A stretch of 64,000 bases of DNA from Lachnospiraceae bacterium (GTDB lineage Bacteria; Bacillota; Clostridia; Lachnospirales; Lachnospiraceae). This document shows positions 25,634 through 35,184 of the stretch, piece after piece; position 1 is the first letter of the stretch; every line of letters starts with the position of its first letter. The translations under genes were made by a program, and so were the position numbers. The stretch is from NCBI GenBank assembly GCA_017550535.1, contig JAFZOS010000065.1:62001-126000 (forward strand), given 5' to 3'. The notes under the pieces are model-generated. The model worked only from the letters and a program-made list of their open reading frames with translations. It made no database searches and was not told where the DNA came from.

Positions 25634-28182
25634 CACTTTGCCTCGTACCAGTCATTTCCGCTGCTCATTTCAGCCTTCAGGGATACCGAAAGGGTTGCAG
25701 CTGATTCCATCTCCTCAATAAGGATACTGCTTACCCTGTCTTTTTCATCAAGCGCCGCCTCTATAAGCAGTTCGTCATGAACCTGAAGTATAAGCCGTGA
25801 CTTAAGTCCCTCATCCTTCAGCCTTTTTAAGACATTTATCATAGCAACTTTCATGATGTCTGCTGCCGTTCCCTGTATCGGCGCGTTCATTGCAACACGT
25901 TCCCCGAATGAACGCTGCATGAAGTTTCCGCTTGAGAGCTCGGGGATGGGACGCCTTCTTCCGAACATCGTCGTTACGTATCCGTTCTTCCTGGCGCCTT
26001 CAACCAGGGAATCGACAAATTCCTTTACTTTCGGATAGGTCTCGAAGTATTTATTAATATATGACTTGGCTTCCTTTACCGAAATACTTAAGTCCTGACT
26101 CAGTCCGAACGAGCTGATACCGTAAATTATTCCAAAATTTACAGCCTTGGCATTCCTTCTCAACTGATCCGTAACCTCGTCAAACGGAACATGAAATACT
26201 TCGGAAGCTGTAATCCTGTGGATATCATCACCCCTGTTATATGCTTCGATGAGTTTCTCATCTTGCGACATGTGAGCCATTATCCTTAATTCTATCTGTG
26301 AATAATCGGCATCTACAAAAGTATACCCTTCCTCGGGAACGAAGATCTTCCGTATAAGACGGCCCTGTTCCATCCTTACAGGAATATTCTGAAGATTGGG
26401 ATCTGACGAGCTTAACCTCCCCGTCGCCGTTACTGTCTGATGGAAAGTCGAATGTATCCTGTTATCGCTGCCTATACAGGGATACAGTCCGTCAACATAT
26501 GCTGATTTAAGCTTGGCGAGTCCGCGGTATTTTAAAATGTCCGCCACAAAAGGATGATCGGGAGCAAGCTTTTCAAGGATATCGGCCGATGTGGAATAAC
26601 CGCTCTTGTTCTTCTTTCCTCCCGGAAGCCCCATCTTATCAAAAAGAATGTCACCAAGCTGCTTGGGCGAATTTATATTGAATTTACCACCCGCTCCTTT
26701 ATATATATTTTCCTCAAGGGTTTCGATCAGTGATGCAATATTGCTTCCGTATTCCCTGAGCGCTTCCGGTTTTACCAGCATCCCCCATTTTTCCATTTCA
26801 TAAAGGCAGAACACAACCGGCATTTCGATATCTGTAAAGAGGTTAAGCATGCCGGCTTCCGAAAGCTTTGACATTCTGTCATCATAGTCACCGATCGCAC
26901 CTGCACCGGCAGCTTCCACCGGTCCTATAAAGCCGTAATCCTTCAGCAGCGGATTTATAAGATAATCGGCGATCGCAATATCCGCAAACCTGTTGCAGTA
27001 TGAAATATCCGCAATATCGGACATTAAATGGAGCTGAGCCTTAAGTCCGTATGTTATAAACCTGACATTTGGAGAAGCCTTTATAAAAGCGGCAAGGGAT
27101 GCTGCCACTTTATCCCCGGTTCCGATATCATCAAATTTACAGCAGAACGCTTCCGTACCGGATATGCCAAGTGATAAGCCTTTATTGTTTCCTTCATCAT
27201 ATATAAATTTAAATCCAAGCTTTCCGGCTTCCAAAGCCGCATCAAATATCCTTTCTATATCTTCCGGCTTTATCGGCTTTACCTCGGTTCCGTTACCCGT
27301 ATCGAGCAAACCTTCCTTTTCAAAACGCTTGGCAATCTGTTTAAATCCCAACATTTGTATGATCTTAAAGGCTTCGGGTGTATAAATGTCTTTAAGCGCC
27401 GTATCCTCAAGCGTAACATCTATATCAGCATCAACACATATAGTTGCTAGCTGCCTGCTGAGAACAGCCATATCAAAATTAGATTCAAGTGTTTCACGGA
27501 CACTCTTTTTTGTTATCTCAGATATGTGTTCCTTAAGATTATCTATATCATGATACTTAACAAGCAGTTCCGTCGCAGTCTTTTCACCTATCTTTGGAAC
27601 GCCCGGTATATTATCGGATGCATCACCCATCAATGCTTTAAGTTCAATTATCTGTATCGGTTCCAGACTGTATTTTTCCAAAACATCGGATGCATAATAA
27701 TCTTCGACTTCAGTCTTACCTGACTTTGTTTTAGGCATCCTTATCTTTATATGATCACTCGCGATCTGTAAAAGATCACGGTCTCCCGACACAAGTGCAA
27801 CCTCATATCCGGATGCTTCCGCCTTCCTGGCCATGGTCCCCAGAATATCATCAGCCTCATAGCCTTCCTTCTGAACAATGCATATGCCCATCTTTTCAAG
27901 CAGGTCCTTAAGGACAGGCACCTGCTCCTTAAGCTCTTCAGGCATGGGTTTACGAGTGCCCTTGTAAGCATCGTACATTTTATGCCTGAAAGTGGGGGCC
28001 TTAAGATCAAATGCAACAGCAAGATACTCGGGATCCTCTTCCTCAAGTATCTTAAACATTATATTCAAAAAACCATAAACGGCATTGGTATGAAGGCCTT
28101 CTTTATTCGTAAGCATCGGGATTCCGTAAAAGGCCCTGTTAATGATACTGTTACCGTCAATAAGTACCAGCTTGTTTTCCAT
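25633..28182 (-). CDS. polA: DNA polymerase I
   Basis: An 849-residue family A polymerase for Okazaki-fragment processing and repair. The N-terminal 5'-3' exonuclease (1-290) shows VAFDLKAPTFRH, GYEADDILGT and GDASDNIPGVPKIGEKTA. The middle domain (about 315-470) lacks the DxE metal motif of a proofreading exonuclease (FKFIYDEGNN occupies that place), as in Taq and many clostridial enzymes. The polymerase has motif A DADYSQIELRIMAH, motif B RRNAKAVNFGIIYG and motif C QVHDELLIE. The second of two adjacent ATGs (28182) is better spaced from GGTGGAG. coaE overlaps its stop. Confidence 0.96.
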   Translation of the reverse strand: MENKLVLIDGNSIINRAFYGIPMLTNKEGLHTNAVYGFLNIMFKILEEEDPEYLAVAFDLKAPTFRHKMYDAYKGTRKPMPEELKEQVPVLKDLLEKMGICIVQKEGYEADDILGTMARKAEASGYEVALVSGDRDLLQIASDHIKIRMPKTKSGKTEVEDYYASDVLEKYSLEPIQIIELKALMGDASDNIPGVPKIGEKTATELLVKYHDIDNLKEHISEITKKSVRETLESNFDMAVLSRQLATICVDADIDVTLEDTALKDIYTPEAFKIIQMLGFKQIAKRFEKEGLLDTGNGTEVKPIKPEDIERIFDAALEAGKLGFKFIYDEGNNKGLSLGISGTEAFCCKFDDIGTGDKVAASLAAFIKASPNVRFITYGLKAQLHLMSDIADISYCNRFADIAIADYLINPLLKDYGFIGPVEAAGAGAIGDYDDRMSKLSEAGMLNLFTDIEMPVVFCLYEMEKWGMLVKPEALREYGSNIASLIETLEENIYKGAGGKFNINSPKQLGDILFDKMGLPGGKKNKSGYSTSADILEKLAPDHPFVADILKYRGLAKLKSAYVDGLYPCIGSDNRIHSTFHQTVTATGRLSSSDPNLQNIPVRMEQGRLIRKIFVPEEGYTFVDADYSQIELRIMAHMSQDEKLIEAYNRGDDIHRITASEVFHVPFDEVTDQLRRNAKAVNFGIIYGISSFGLSQDLSISVKEAKSYINKYFETYPKVKEFVDSLVEGARKNGYVTTMFGRRRPIPELSSGNFMQRSFGERVAMNAPIQGTAADIMKVAMINVLKRLKDEGLKSRLILQVHDELLIEAALDEKDRVSSILIEEMESAATLSVSLKAEMSSGNDWYEAK

Positions 28183-28206
28183 CATCGCTCCACCGGATAT
28201 TTATTA

Positions 28207-28536
28207 TCACAGATAAAAAGCATACACAAATACAAGTTCAAACAGCAGTGCCATACCCGCACAAATAAGCATGACCCTGCGAAGCATTGTAACCACCTCA
28301 TGCACTTCCACACATCTCTTCGTATTTCGGATCTTGCTCATGAGTTCGCCGTGAAGATCGTAAGAACCTTCCTCCTCAAGCCTTTTAAGTGCTCCTTTAA
28401 GGAGAAAATTGGTCTCCATCTCATCAAAACAGCTGTCGCACTCCTCGATATGCTCTATGAACTCCTTCATCCTCATGCCCGTAAGCCGGTCATTTATGAA
28501 AAGAGTTATATACTTCTCCATGTCCTGACATTTCAT
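28207..28536 (-). CDS. Putative zinc-finger anti-sigma-like membrane protein
   Basis: A 109-residue protein. The N-terminal half has a cysteine at position 3 (MKCQDMEKYI) and the motif HIEECDSC (H-x3-C-x2-C), the zinc-binding signature of anti-sigma (ZAS, zf-HC2) domains. A single hydrophobic helix (VMLICAGMALLFELVFVYAF) lies at the extreme C-terminus, so the zinc domain would be cytoplasmic and the protein almost without an outside part. No sigma factor gene is adjacent; polA follows 24 bases later. The ATG at 28536 has GGAG 6 bases upstream; a TTG four codons earlier is less likely. It may bind an ECF sigma factor encoded elsewhere. Confidence 0.72.
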   Translation of the reverse strand: MKCQDMEKYITLFINDRLTGMRMKEFIEHIEECDSCFDEMETNFLLKGALKRLEEEGSYDLHGELMSKIRNTKRCVEVHEVVTMLRRVMLICAGMALLFELVFVYAFYL

Positions 28537-28561
28537 AACTGACTCCAAACATCCAAATTAT

Positions 28562-28590
28562 ATCTTACACCAAATATTGTATATCCTCAA
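28562..28590 (-). promoter_or_regulatory. Possible promoter before the anti-sigma-like gene and polA
   Basis: TTGAGG (28590-28585) and TAAGAT (28567-28562) are 17 bases apart on the minus strand; a perfect TATAAT overlaps at 28562-28557 but lacks a matching -35. The leader would be under 30 bases. It could drive the anti-sigma-like gene, polA and coaE. Confidence 0.38.
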
Positions 28591-28606
28591 GACCTTTTAT
28601 ACCATA

Positions 28607-30700
28607 TCAGCCATCGCCGATCCTGATCAGCATGTGACTCTTATCATCACTTTCCCATACATGCTCACCCAGATTTATAAAGCCGCCATAATCAACAACA
28701 TACTTACCTGTTGTATCGGGACCCACAAAAATATAATCAATGTCATATTTTTCGATCATTCTGCGGCAGCGCTCCTCGTTGCCGCTTTCATAAAAATCCC
28801 GCACCTCATCATTTCTTTCATGTATGGCTTTCGAATCATTGTGCCATACCCACTCATGCACATACCATCCTGCGATCGTTGATGCTCCGGTAAAGACAGA
28901 CAGCCTGTTGTTTGAGCTGTAACTGTTACCGGCTTCCTCTATGATCCGCAGGTGTCTTGAAGAATCAGAATTAATGATCTTTATAGCCTCCCTGACATCA
29001 TCATATGATTTATCGGTATCAATAAACGCTGTAGCATTGATACCCTTCCTGGCCGATGCATCAAACACATTTCCAAACCACTCCTTTACCGACCACCCCA
29101 TATATGAACCAAGGGCTATCGCTGCCACGCAGAAAATACAGGCCAATACATTAAGATACTTTTTCCCTATAAACACACCTATGCATATACCGCCTGCTAC
29201 AGACAGGAGTATGAATCCCTGAAAGGTCAGCTTAAACATGGTATTGTACCTTTGATATACTTCTCCGTATATATCCTTGACATATATTATCTCAGGCAGA
29301 AGCAGCAGGCCCAATCCGCACATGGTTACAGCTGCAGCCGCATGCATATGAACCGGAGGGTCTCCGTGGCCTGAGTAAGCAATATAGATCAGTAATGACA
29401 ATGCCATCAAAAGATGAACAAACCAGATGATCAAAAGCTTATATACGGGCGAATGAGAATCACATAAATGTATGCCCGATAACGGCATTACATAAGTTTT
29501 CTGAAAAGGCAGCATGATAAGTGCTCCTGTTGCATAAACAATGAGGCCTTTAAGGATCACGGCTGCTATTGTCCCGGGTGTCGGACCGTATTTTTTTATA
29601 TCACAGAACAGTATGACCGATCCCGCGACTATAAAATAGATTGGAAAATCCCAAAAATTTGTCCCCTTAAACAGACCAAGAAGCAATGCTATAAGAAGTA
29701 TATCCGGGTTAAATATCTCCCTGTATTTATCATCTTCCCTGTCTTTTAAGGCATAATCAAACAGAAGCATGAGAAGAGATATTGTAAACAATATATTTAC
29801 AACATGTGCATGCAGGTCACCTAAAACCATTGTATATGAAGGAAATTCATGTTTGGCCCTGTCCATTGTTATAGGTGAATATCCGATAAAAAGAGTCGAC
29901 ATGGGAAACCAGTATCTGGTCATTACTTTTCCGTATAACATCTTTTCCTTCAACTGGCCTATCATACCGTAAATAATCCAGTGGCCATTCCCTCCCATAG
30001 AACACATAACGGAAGACATGATGCCTCCCGTTACACAGTTTATCTTCTTTATATCTCCCATGTTACTCAAAAACGCTTCGGTAAGCGAAAATGTACCCAG
30101 CGCAAGATATGCAAAGATCATACACAGCATAAGATTATAGCCGTAGGCAGGGATAACTCCGGCAAGATAGCAGATAAATACCGCTACTGCCTGCCCAAGA
30201 TAATAATAATTTACATCCCTTCCGGCAAACCACATATCTTCAAACGGCATGCATTTCTGTCTATACATTGCCGTCATGAAACCGTAATCCATATACTGTT
30301 CTGTCTGGTGATCGATATCCGGCCTAAACCCTTTGACCCAGAATGCTATGAGAAAAAGCAGTACAAATACCGCAAATCCAAGAATAAAGCGCTTTCGTTC
30401 CTCAGCTCTTTCCTTTATGCGCTTCTTCTCAAAACAGCCCCGCTTTATATTAAGCAAAAGACCGGGTACCGCATATAATAACGGAACGATAACACATATC
30501 GGGGTATCAAAATCAGCCTTAAAAACCGTGCACAATAACCATACCGACACAAAAGTAACTGCCATCGCGATCCCGAGCGACAATATGAAACCCCCGTCAG
30601 GAAATTTTAGTGAAAGAAACTTAAGATATGTCCTTGCAGCCATTGCAAGGATCAGACAGACCATAAGCCATCTGATGCAGGGAAGGATTTCCGGATCCAT
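28607..30700 (-). CDS. DUF2298 (YYY-family) polytopic membrane protein
   Basis: A 697-residue protein with many hydrophobic helices. The family name-giving motif is visible in GRDVNYYYLGQ near residue 165, followed by VAVFICYLAG, and GDLHAHVVN near residue 295; a C-terminal soluble part (about 540-697) includes GASTIAGWYVHEW and EKYDIDYIFVGPDT. DUF2298/Chlor_Arch_YYY proteins resemble membrane glycosyltransferases of the GT-C type, but no substrate is established. It follows rseP by 6 bases. The position in a lipid/isoprenoid operon is compatible with a lipid-linked-sugar substrate; this is inference. Confidence 0.82.
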   Translation of the reverse strand: MDPEILPCIRWLMVCLILAMAARTYLKFLSLKFPDGGFILSLGIAMAVTFVSVWLLCTVFKADFDTPICVIVPLLYAVPGLLLNIKRGCFEKKRIKERAEERKRFILGFAVFVLLFLIAFWVKGFRPDIDHQTEQYMDYGFMTAMYRQKCMPFEDMWFAGRDVNYYYLGQAVAVFICYLAGVIPAYGYNLMLCMIFAYLALGTFSLTEAFLSNMGDIKKINCVTGGIMSSVMCSMGGNGHWIIYGMIGQLKEKMLYGKVMTRYWFPMSTLFIGYSPITMDRAKHEFPSYTMVLGDLHAHVVNILFTISLLMLLFDYALKDREDDKYREIFNPDILLIALLLGLFKGTNFWDFPIYFIVAGSVILFCDIKKYGPTPGTIAAVILKGLIVYATGALIMLPFQKTYVMPLSGIHLCDSHSPVYKLLIIWFVHLLMALSLLIYIAYSGHGDPPVHMHAAAAVTMCGLGLLLLPEIIYVKDIYGEVYQRYNTMFKLTFQGFILLSVAGGICIGVFIGKKYLNVLACIFCVAAIALGSYMGWSVKEWFGNVFDASARKGINATAFIDTDKSYDDVREAIKIINSDSSRHLRIIEEAGNSYSSNNRLSVFTGASTIAGWYVHEWVWHNDSKAIHERNDEVRDFYESGNEERCRRMIEKYDIDYIFVGPDTTGKYVVDYGGFINLGEHVWESDDKSHMLIRIGDG

Positions 30701-30706
30701 AATCGG

Positions 30707-31762
30707 TTATTTCCTCAGAATTTTGAGAATATCGTTATACATAACGATAACCATTATCATCATAAGCAGCGCAAAGCCCACAAAATTAACGATTGCCTCC
30801 TTCTCGCGGCTTATCGGTTTGCGCCTTATTGCTTCTATGAACAATATGATCAGCTTGCCTCCGTCGAGTCCCGGAAGCGGAAGAAGGTTCATTATCCCAA
30901 GACTCGCCGAAAAAATAAGCGCAAGATTCAGCATATTAAGGACAACCGTAGGAAGGCCTTCCTCCCTGGCCTCGTTGTAGATATCATTTACCATTCCCGC
31001 CATACCCACGGGACCGCTTATGCTGTCGGCTCCTATTCTTCGCAGTATTAGCCCCTTAAGCCCCTGGACAGTACTCCTTATGTTCATCCTGACATAATAA
31101 CACGAATACTTAAGGATATTGACAGAACTCCATTTATCAAGGCTCTTTCCGAATACGATACCGAACATATACCTGTCATATTCTTTATCAAATTCCGGGG
31201 TCACAACTACCTCGTACTCAGAACCGCCGCGGGTATACGTAAGCCTGACCGGACTTCCGTCACTTACAATATTGTATATGATGACCTCGGTAGCAAGGTC
31301 GACCTTCTTGCCGTTGTATTTAATTATGGTATCTCCGGTCTTAAGTCCTGCCGCCTCAGCAGGAGAACCGCTGTTTACCTCAACCAGTTCGGTAGTTGTG
31401 ACTACCGAACTTCCTGACATTGATATTATCAGAACACTGAATACGAAAGCGAGGATGATATTGAAGAATGGGCCCGCAAATATAGTCATTATCCGCGCCC
31501 ACACTCCTGACTTTACAAACAGACGCGACGGATCGGGACACTCCGGATCATCTTCAAACACACAGGCACCGCCGAATGGGATCGGCTTAAGACAGAACTT
31601 CGTATCATTCTTCGTAAATGAAAGAAGAGTCGGTCCGAAACCCACCCAGAATTCCTTAACAAATATTCCGTTGGATTTTGCCACTATCATATGGCCGAAT
31701 TCGTGAACGATCACTACTATGCAAAGAATTATAAGCGTATATAAAACACTTACGAAATTCAT
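30707..31762 (-). CDS. rseP: Site-2 intramembrane metalloprotease RseP/RasP
   Basis: A 351-residue protease that cleaves transmembrane segments such as those of anti-sigma factors and signal peptides. The zinc motif VHEFGH is at about residues 18-23, a PDZ domain covers about 125-200 (GSPAEAAGLKTGDTIIKYNG), and the third metal ligand lies in LPGLDGG near 300. At least four hydrophobic segments are visible. The ATG at 31762 overlaps the dxr stop as ATGA, with AGGTGG upstream; an earlier in-frame GTG is less likely. dxr-rseP downstream of cdsA is the standard order. Confidence 0.96.
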   Translation of the reverse strand: MNFVSVLYTLIILCIVVIVHEFGHMIVAKSNGIFVKEFWVGFGPTLLSFTKNDTKFCLKPIPFGGACVFEDDPECPDPSRLFVKSGVWARIMTIFAGPFFNIILAFVFSVLIISMSGSSVVTTTELVEVNSGSPAEAAGLKTGDTIIKYNGKKVDLATEVIIYNIVSDGSPVRLTYTRGGSEYEVVVTPEFDKEYDRYMFGIVFGKSLDKWSSVNILKYSCYYVRMNIRSTVQGLKGLILRRIGADSISGPVGMAGMVNDIYNEAREEGLPTVVLNMLNLALIFSASLGIMNLLPLPGLDGGKLIILFIEAIRRKPISREKEAIVNFVGFALLMMIMVIVMYNDILKILRK

Positions 31763-32910
31763 AACTTCCACCTGCTCTCAATGTATTCGTAAGCCTCTCT
31801 TTCGGCGTTAAGTATCGTATCAACATCCGGAAGATCGACTGTTCTGTGATCCTGCATACATCCTTCGATTATATCATATATTTCAAGAAACCCTATCTTT
31901 CTTGCAAGAAACAACTCCACAGCCTTCTCATTTGCCGCATTAAACACCGTAGGCATGGTCCCGCCTTTGTCAGCTGCGATCAGGGCAAGTTTCAATCCCC
32001 TGAACACTTCGGCATCGGGTTCCTCAAAAGTCATTTCGTGAAGCTTAAAAAAGTCAACCCTTTTTCCGTCAAGGTAACGCCTGTCCGGATAAAACAGGGC
32101 ATACTGGATCGGGAGCTTCATATCAGGCATACCGAGCTGTGCCATAATTGCTCCGTCTACATATTCTACCATTGAATGAATTATACTCTGGGGATGAACA
32201 ACGACCTGGATCCTGTCTGTCGGAACGTCAAACAGCCACCTGGCTTCCATAACCTCAAGTCCTTTATTGACAAGAGTCGCAGAATCAACGGTTATCTTCT
32301 TTCCCATAGACCAGTTGGGATGCTTAAGGGCGTCCTCCACAGTCATATCCGCAAGTTCGCTTGTTTTCTTCCCGCGGAAAGGGCCGCCGGAAGCCGTAAG
32401 CAGTATCTTGCTGACGCCCTTCCTGTTCTCACCGTTTAATGATTGGAATATCGCACTGTGTTCACTGTCTACCGGAAGTATCGATATTCCGTATTTCCGT
32501 GCCAGATCCATTATGATATGTCCGGCACATACAAGCGTTTCCTTATTGGCCAGTGCAATGTTTTTTCCCGCCCGGATTGCTGCTATAGTTGGCTTTATCC
32601 CGATCATTCCTACCATGGAGGTCACAACCGTATCAGCCCCGCTTACACATGCGGCTTCTATGATCCCATCCATGCCGGCCGTAATGCGAACCCCGGTATC
32701 CTTAACCGCTTCCCTTAAATCAGAAGCCTTGCCCTCATCATAAACAGCAGCCAGATCGGGCTTAAATTCCCTTATCTGTTTTTCCAGCAGATCGATATTT
32801 GAACCTGCCGCCAACGCGACCACCTTAAGCGAAGATGCGTTGGCCCTTACTATGTCCATCGTCTGGGTACCGATCGAACCGGTCGAACCCAGTACCGATA
32901 TAACTTTCAT
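31759..32910 (-). CDS. dxr: 1-deoxy-D-xylulose-5-phosphate reductoisomerase
   Basis: The 383-residue NADPH enzyme making MEP, the first committed step of the non-mevalonate isoprenoid pathway. The nucleotide-binding GSTGSIGTQTMDIV is at residues 7-20; metal and substrate positions appear in LPVDSEHSAIFQ, TASGGPFRG and HPNWSMGKKITVDSATLVNKGLE (read in parts). GGAGGAG precedes the ATG. Products feed UppS two genes upstream. Confidence 0.97.
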   Translation of the reverse strand: MKVISVLGSTGSIGTQTMDIVRANASSLKVVALAAGSNIDLLEKQIREFKPDLAAVYDEGKASDLREAVKDTGVRITAGMDGIIEAACVSGADTVVTSMVGMIGIKPTIAAIRAGKNIALANKETLVCAGHIIMDLARKYGISILPVDSEHSAIFQSLNGENRKGVSKILLTASGGPFRGKKTSELADMTVEDALKHPNWSMGKKITVDSATLVNKGLEVMEARWLFDVPTDRIQVVVHPQSIIHSMVEYVDGAIMAQLGMPDMKLPIQYALFYPDRRYLDGKRVDFFKLHEMTFEEPDAEVFRGLKLALIAADKGGTMPTVFNAANEKAVELFLARKIGFLEIYDIIEGCMQDHRTVDLPDVDTILNAEREAYEYIESRWKL

Positions 32911-32934
32911 TTATACTCCTCCGATGACCGTTGC

Positions 32935-33774
32935 TTACATACCGAAGAAAAGTGCAGCCAGGAAGTAGATCATGGGTGCCGTAAAGATCACGCTGTCAAA
33001 CCTGTCCATTACTCCGCCGTGCCCCGGTATTATAACTCCGTAATCCTTGGCGTCATTATTCCGCTTAAATGCCGAAGCTGCCAGATCACCGATCTGTGAT
33101 ACCACCGCTCCCACAAGTCCTATGACCGCAAATGACAAAACCGTACCGCCGCTCTTTAAATCATATGCATTCATAAAAACAAATGAAAAAAGCACCGATA
33201 TCAAAACACTTCCTGCGATCCCGCCGATCGCGCCTTCTACTGATTTATTCGGGCTTAAGACGGGAGCAAGCTTCTTATTTCCGAAACGCATGCCTATAAG
33301 ATAAGCACATGTATCACATATCCATGAAGATATATAGATCAGCCATACAAGATACTTTCCGCACGGCATCATCCTTGTTGAATAGATGAGGCTAAGCATT
33401 ACCGGAACATATACGAAACCGAAGAAAGCCTTCATGACCAAAGTACCGTCATATTTGGGGAATGTAAATACATAGGCTGCCAACATCGCAACAAAAACCA
33501 CGCACAGTATCAGTAACAGTTTAAGAAGACTGTTACTCTTTATCATCATGATAAAAAAGTAATAAACGGCCGTCCCGAGATATCCGATCACTTCGGGCGT
33601 ATTATGTTTTTCCTCCCCGCCTTCCGTAAATACTCCGGTCGCGCGATAGAATTCATATAATCCCTGAACCGCGATAAGGAAAAGCAGTACCCCCATAAAC
33701 GGCCCGCCCGCCAGGTTCATGAGTGTGATCAATACCACCAGTATGGCGCCACTTACTACCCTTGTTCTAAACAT
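32935..33774 (-). CDS. cdsA: Phosphatidate cytidylyltransferase
   Basis: A 279-residue membrane enzyme that makes CDP-diacylglycerol from phosphatidic acid and CTP. About eight hydrophobic helices are present. The C-terminal signature appears as YGVIIPGHGGVMDRFDS, preceded by SQIGDLAASAFKRNNDAKD. TAAGGAGG lies upstream of the ATG. It lies between uppS and dxr. Confidence 0.95.
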   Translation of the reverse strand: MFRTRVVSGAILVVLITLMNLAGGPFMGVLLFLIAVQGLYEFYRATGVFTEGGEEKHNTPEVIGYLGTAVYYFFIMMIKSNSLLKLLLILCVVFVAMLAAYVFTFPKYDGTLVMKAFFGFVYVPVMLSLIYSTRMMPCGKYLVWLIYISSWICDTCAYLIGMRFGNKKLAPVLSPNKSVEGAIGGIAGSVLISVLFSFVFMNAYDLKSGGTVLSFAVIGLVGAVVSQIGDLAASAFKRNNDAKDYGVIIPGHGGVMDRFDSVIFTAPMIYFLAALFFGM

Positions 33775-33791
33775 AACCTTACCTCCTTATA

Positions 33792-34508
33792 CTATTGCCT
33801 GACCCCGCCAAACCTTCGGTCACGCTTATTGTATGCCTTAATTGCCTCCTCAAGTTCATCAGCTCCGAAATCGGGCCAATGTACATCGGTAAAATAAAAT
33901 TCGGTATAAGCCGACTGCCACAAAAGAAAATTCGAAAGGCGCTGCTCACCGCTCGTCCTTATAAGGAGATCCGGTGCGGGTATCCCTGCCGTATCCAGAT
34001 ACGATTCAAACAGCTCCTCTGTCACCCTGCCATCTTTAATGGCTCCGGAGCCTATATCTTCAACAATACGGTTAAATGCCCTTATCATTTCATCGCGGCT
34101 TCCGTAGTTTATCGCAACCTGAAAATGCAATCCGGTAAAATCACGGCTTATAAGCTCAAGTTCCCTGATACTCTCCTGCAAGTCGGGCGCCAGCCTTGAT
34201 TTATCTCCAAGGACCCTGACGCACATATTGTTCTTCTTTGCCCGTTTGATGCAGGTCTTAAGATAATTCCTTAAAAGGCCCATAAGGGCTTCGACCTCAT
34301 CGTCGGGCCTCGACCAGTTCTCTGTTGAAAAAGCATATACGGTCAGATATCTGATACCCCTGTTATATGCCGTTTCACACATATCCTCAACTGCCTTTGC
34401 ACCCTGGATATGCCCGTAATTCCTGGGCATTCCCCGTTCTTTTGCCCACCGTCCGTTTCCGTCCAGGATGATGGCCACGTGCTCGGGCACCTTCAATCCA
34501 CTGTTCAT
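33792..34508 (-). CDS. uppS: Isoprenyl transferase (undecaprenyl diphosphate synthase)
   Basis: A 238-residue cis-prenyltransferase that builds the undecaprenyl diphosphate carrier for peptidoglycan. The conserved ILDGNGRWAKERG is at about 12-24; further family motifs are YAFSTENWSRP, LHFQVAINYGSRDE and DLLIRTSGEQRLSNFLLWQ. GGAGGATAT lies before the ATG. A weak hairpin separates it from frr. Confidence 0.96.
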   Translation of the reverse strand: MNSGLKVPEHVAIILDGNGRWAKERGMPRNYGHIQGAKAVEDMCETAYNRGIRYLTVYAFSTENWSRPDDEVEALMGLLRNYLKTCIKRAKKNNMCVRVLGDKSRLAPDLQESIRELELISRDFTGLHFQVAINYGSRDEMIRAFNRIVEDIGSGAIKDGRVTEELFESYLDTAGIPAPDLLIRTSGEQRLSNFLLWQSAYTEFYFTDVHWPDFGADELEEAIKAYNKRDRRFGGVRQ

Positions 34509-34536
34509 ATATCCTCCGGACCATCGTTCTGTCTAT

Positions 34537-34568
34537 AAAAGGGCATGACGATAAACGCCTGCCCTTAT
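34537..34568 (-). terminator. Weak hairpin between frr and uppS
   Basis: AAGGGCA and TGCCCTT form a 7-base-pair stem with a 14-base loop, followed on the minus strand by TTTTAT. The frr-uppS gap of 80 bases holds nothing else I can identify. It may attenuate read-through or stabilise the frr mRNA end. Confidence 0.35.
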
Positions 34569-34588
34569 TATTCATCCCCTATTGTCCA

Positions 34589-35143
34589 TCAGACTGTAAG
34601 GATTTCTTTTGACTTTTCCTCCACCATCTGATCAACCTGTTTGATGTATTTGTCTGTGAGCTTCTGCAGTTCGTCTTCAAGCTGCTTTATCTGGTCCTCG
34701 GATATATCATCGGATTTTGACAGTTTCTTAAATGCATCATTACCGTCCCGCCTTATATTCCTGATAGCAACCTTGTCCGCTTCGCCCTTCTTCTTTATAT
34801 CTTTTACAAGTTCCTTTCTTCTCTCCTCGGTAAGCTCCGGAAAAACAAGCCTTATAACATTTCCGTCATTTGTCGGATTGATTCCTATATCCGAAACCTG
34901 TATGGCTTTCTCGATATCCTTGAGCAGCGACTTCTCCCATGGCTGTATCTGGATCATCCTTGCCTCCGGAATGGAAATATTACCAACCTGCTGAACCGGT
35001 GTGGGTGTTCCGTAATAATCAACCTTGATCTTGTCAAGAACATGCGGATTTGCCCTCCCCGCACGGATAGTCATAAGATCGGAATTCAAATGATCTATGG
35101 TCTTCTGCATCTTGGAGTCATATTCCATGATCCTGTCATCCAT
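34589..35143 (-). CDS. frr: Ribosome recycling factor
   Basis: A 184-residue factor that, with EF-G, splits the post-termination ribosome. Typical motifs: HLNSDLMTIRAGRANPHVLD, YYGTPTPVQQVGNISIPEAR and PWEKSLLKDIEKAIQ. The ATG at 35143 (MDDRIMEYDSKM) has AAAGGGG 7 bases upstream and gives the family length; the longer frame to 35170 is not needed. It follows pyrH by 41 bases. Confidence 0.97.
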   Translation of the reverse strand: MDDRIMEYDSKMQKTIDHLNSDLMTIRAGRANPHVLDKIKVDYYGTPTPVQQVGNISIPEARMIQIQPWEKSLLKDIEKAIQVSDIGINPTNDGNVIRLVFPELTEERRKELVKDIKKKGEADKVAIRNIRRDGNDAFKKLSKSDDISEDQIKQLEDELQKLTDKYIKQVDQMVEEKSKEILTV

Positions 35144-35184
35144 TGAATACCCCTTTCCGTGTTTTAGCACACGTTAGATTGTCT

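Noticed and set aside
28207-28536. Assignment as a sigma-factor operon
   Set aside because: No sigma factor gene adjoins; only the anti-sigma-like domain is visible.
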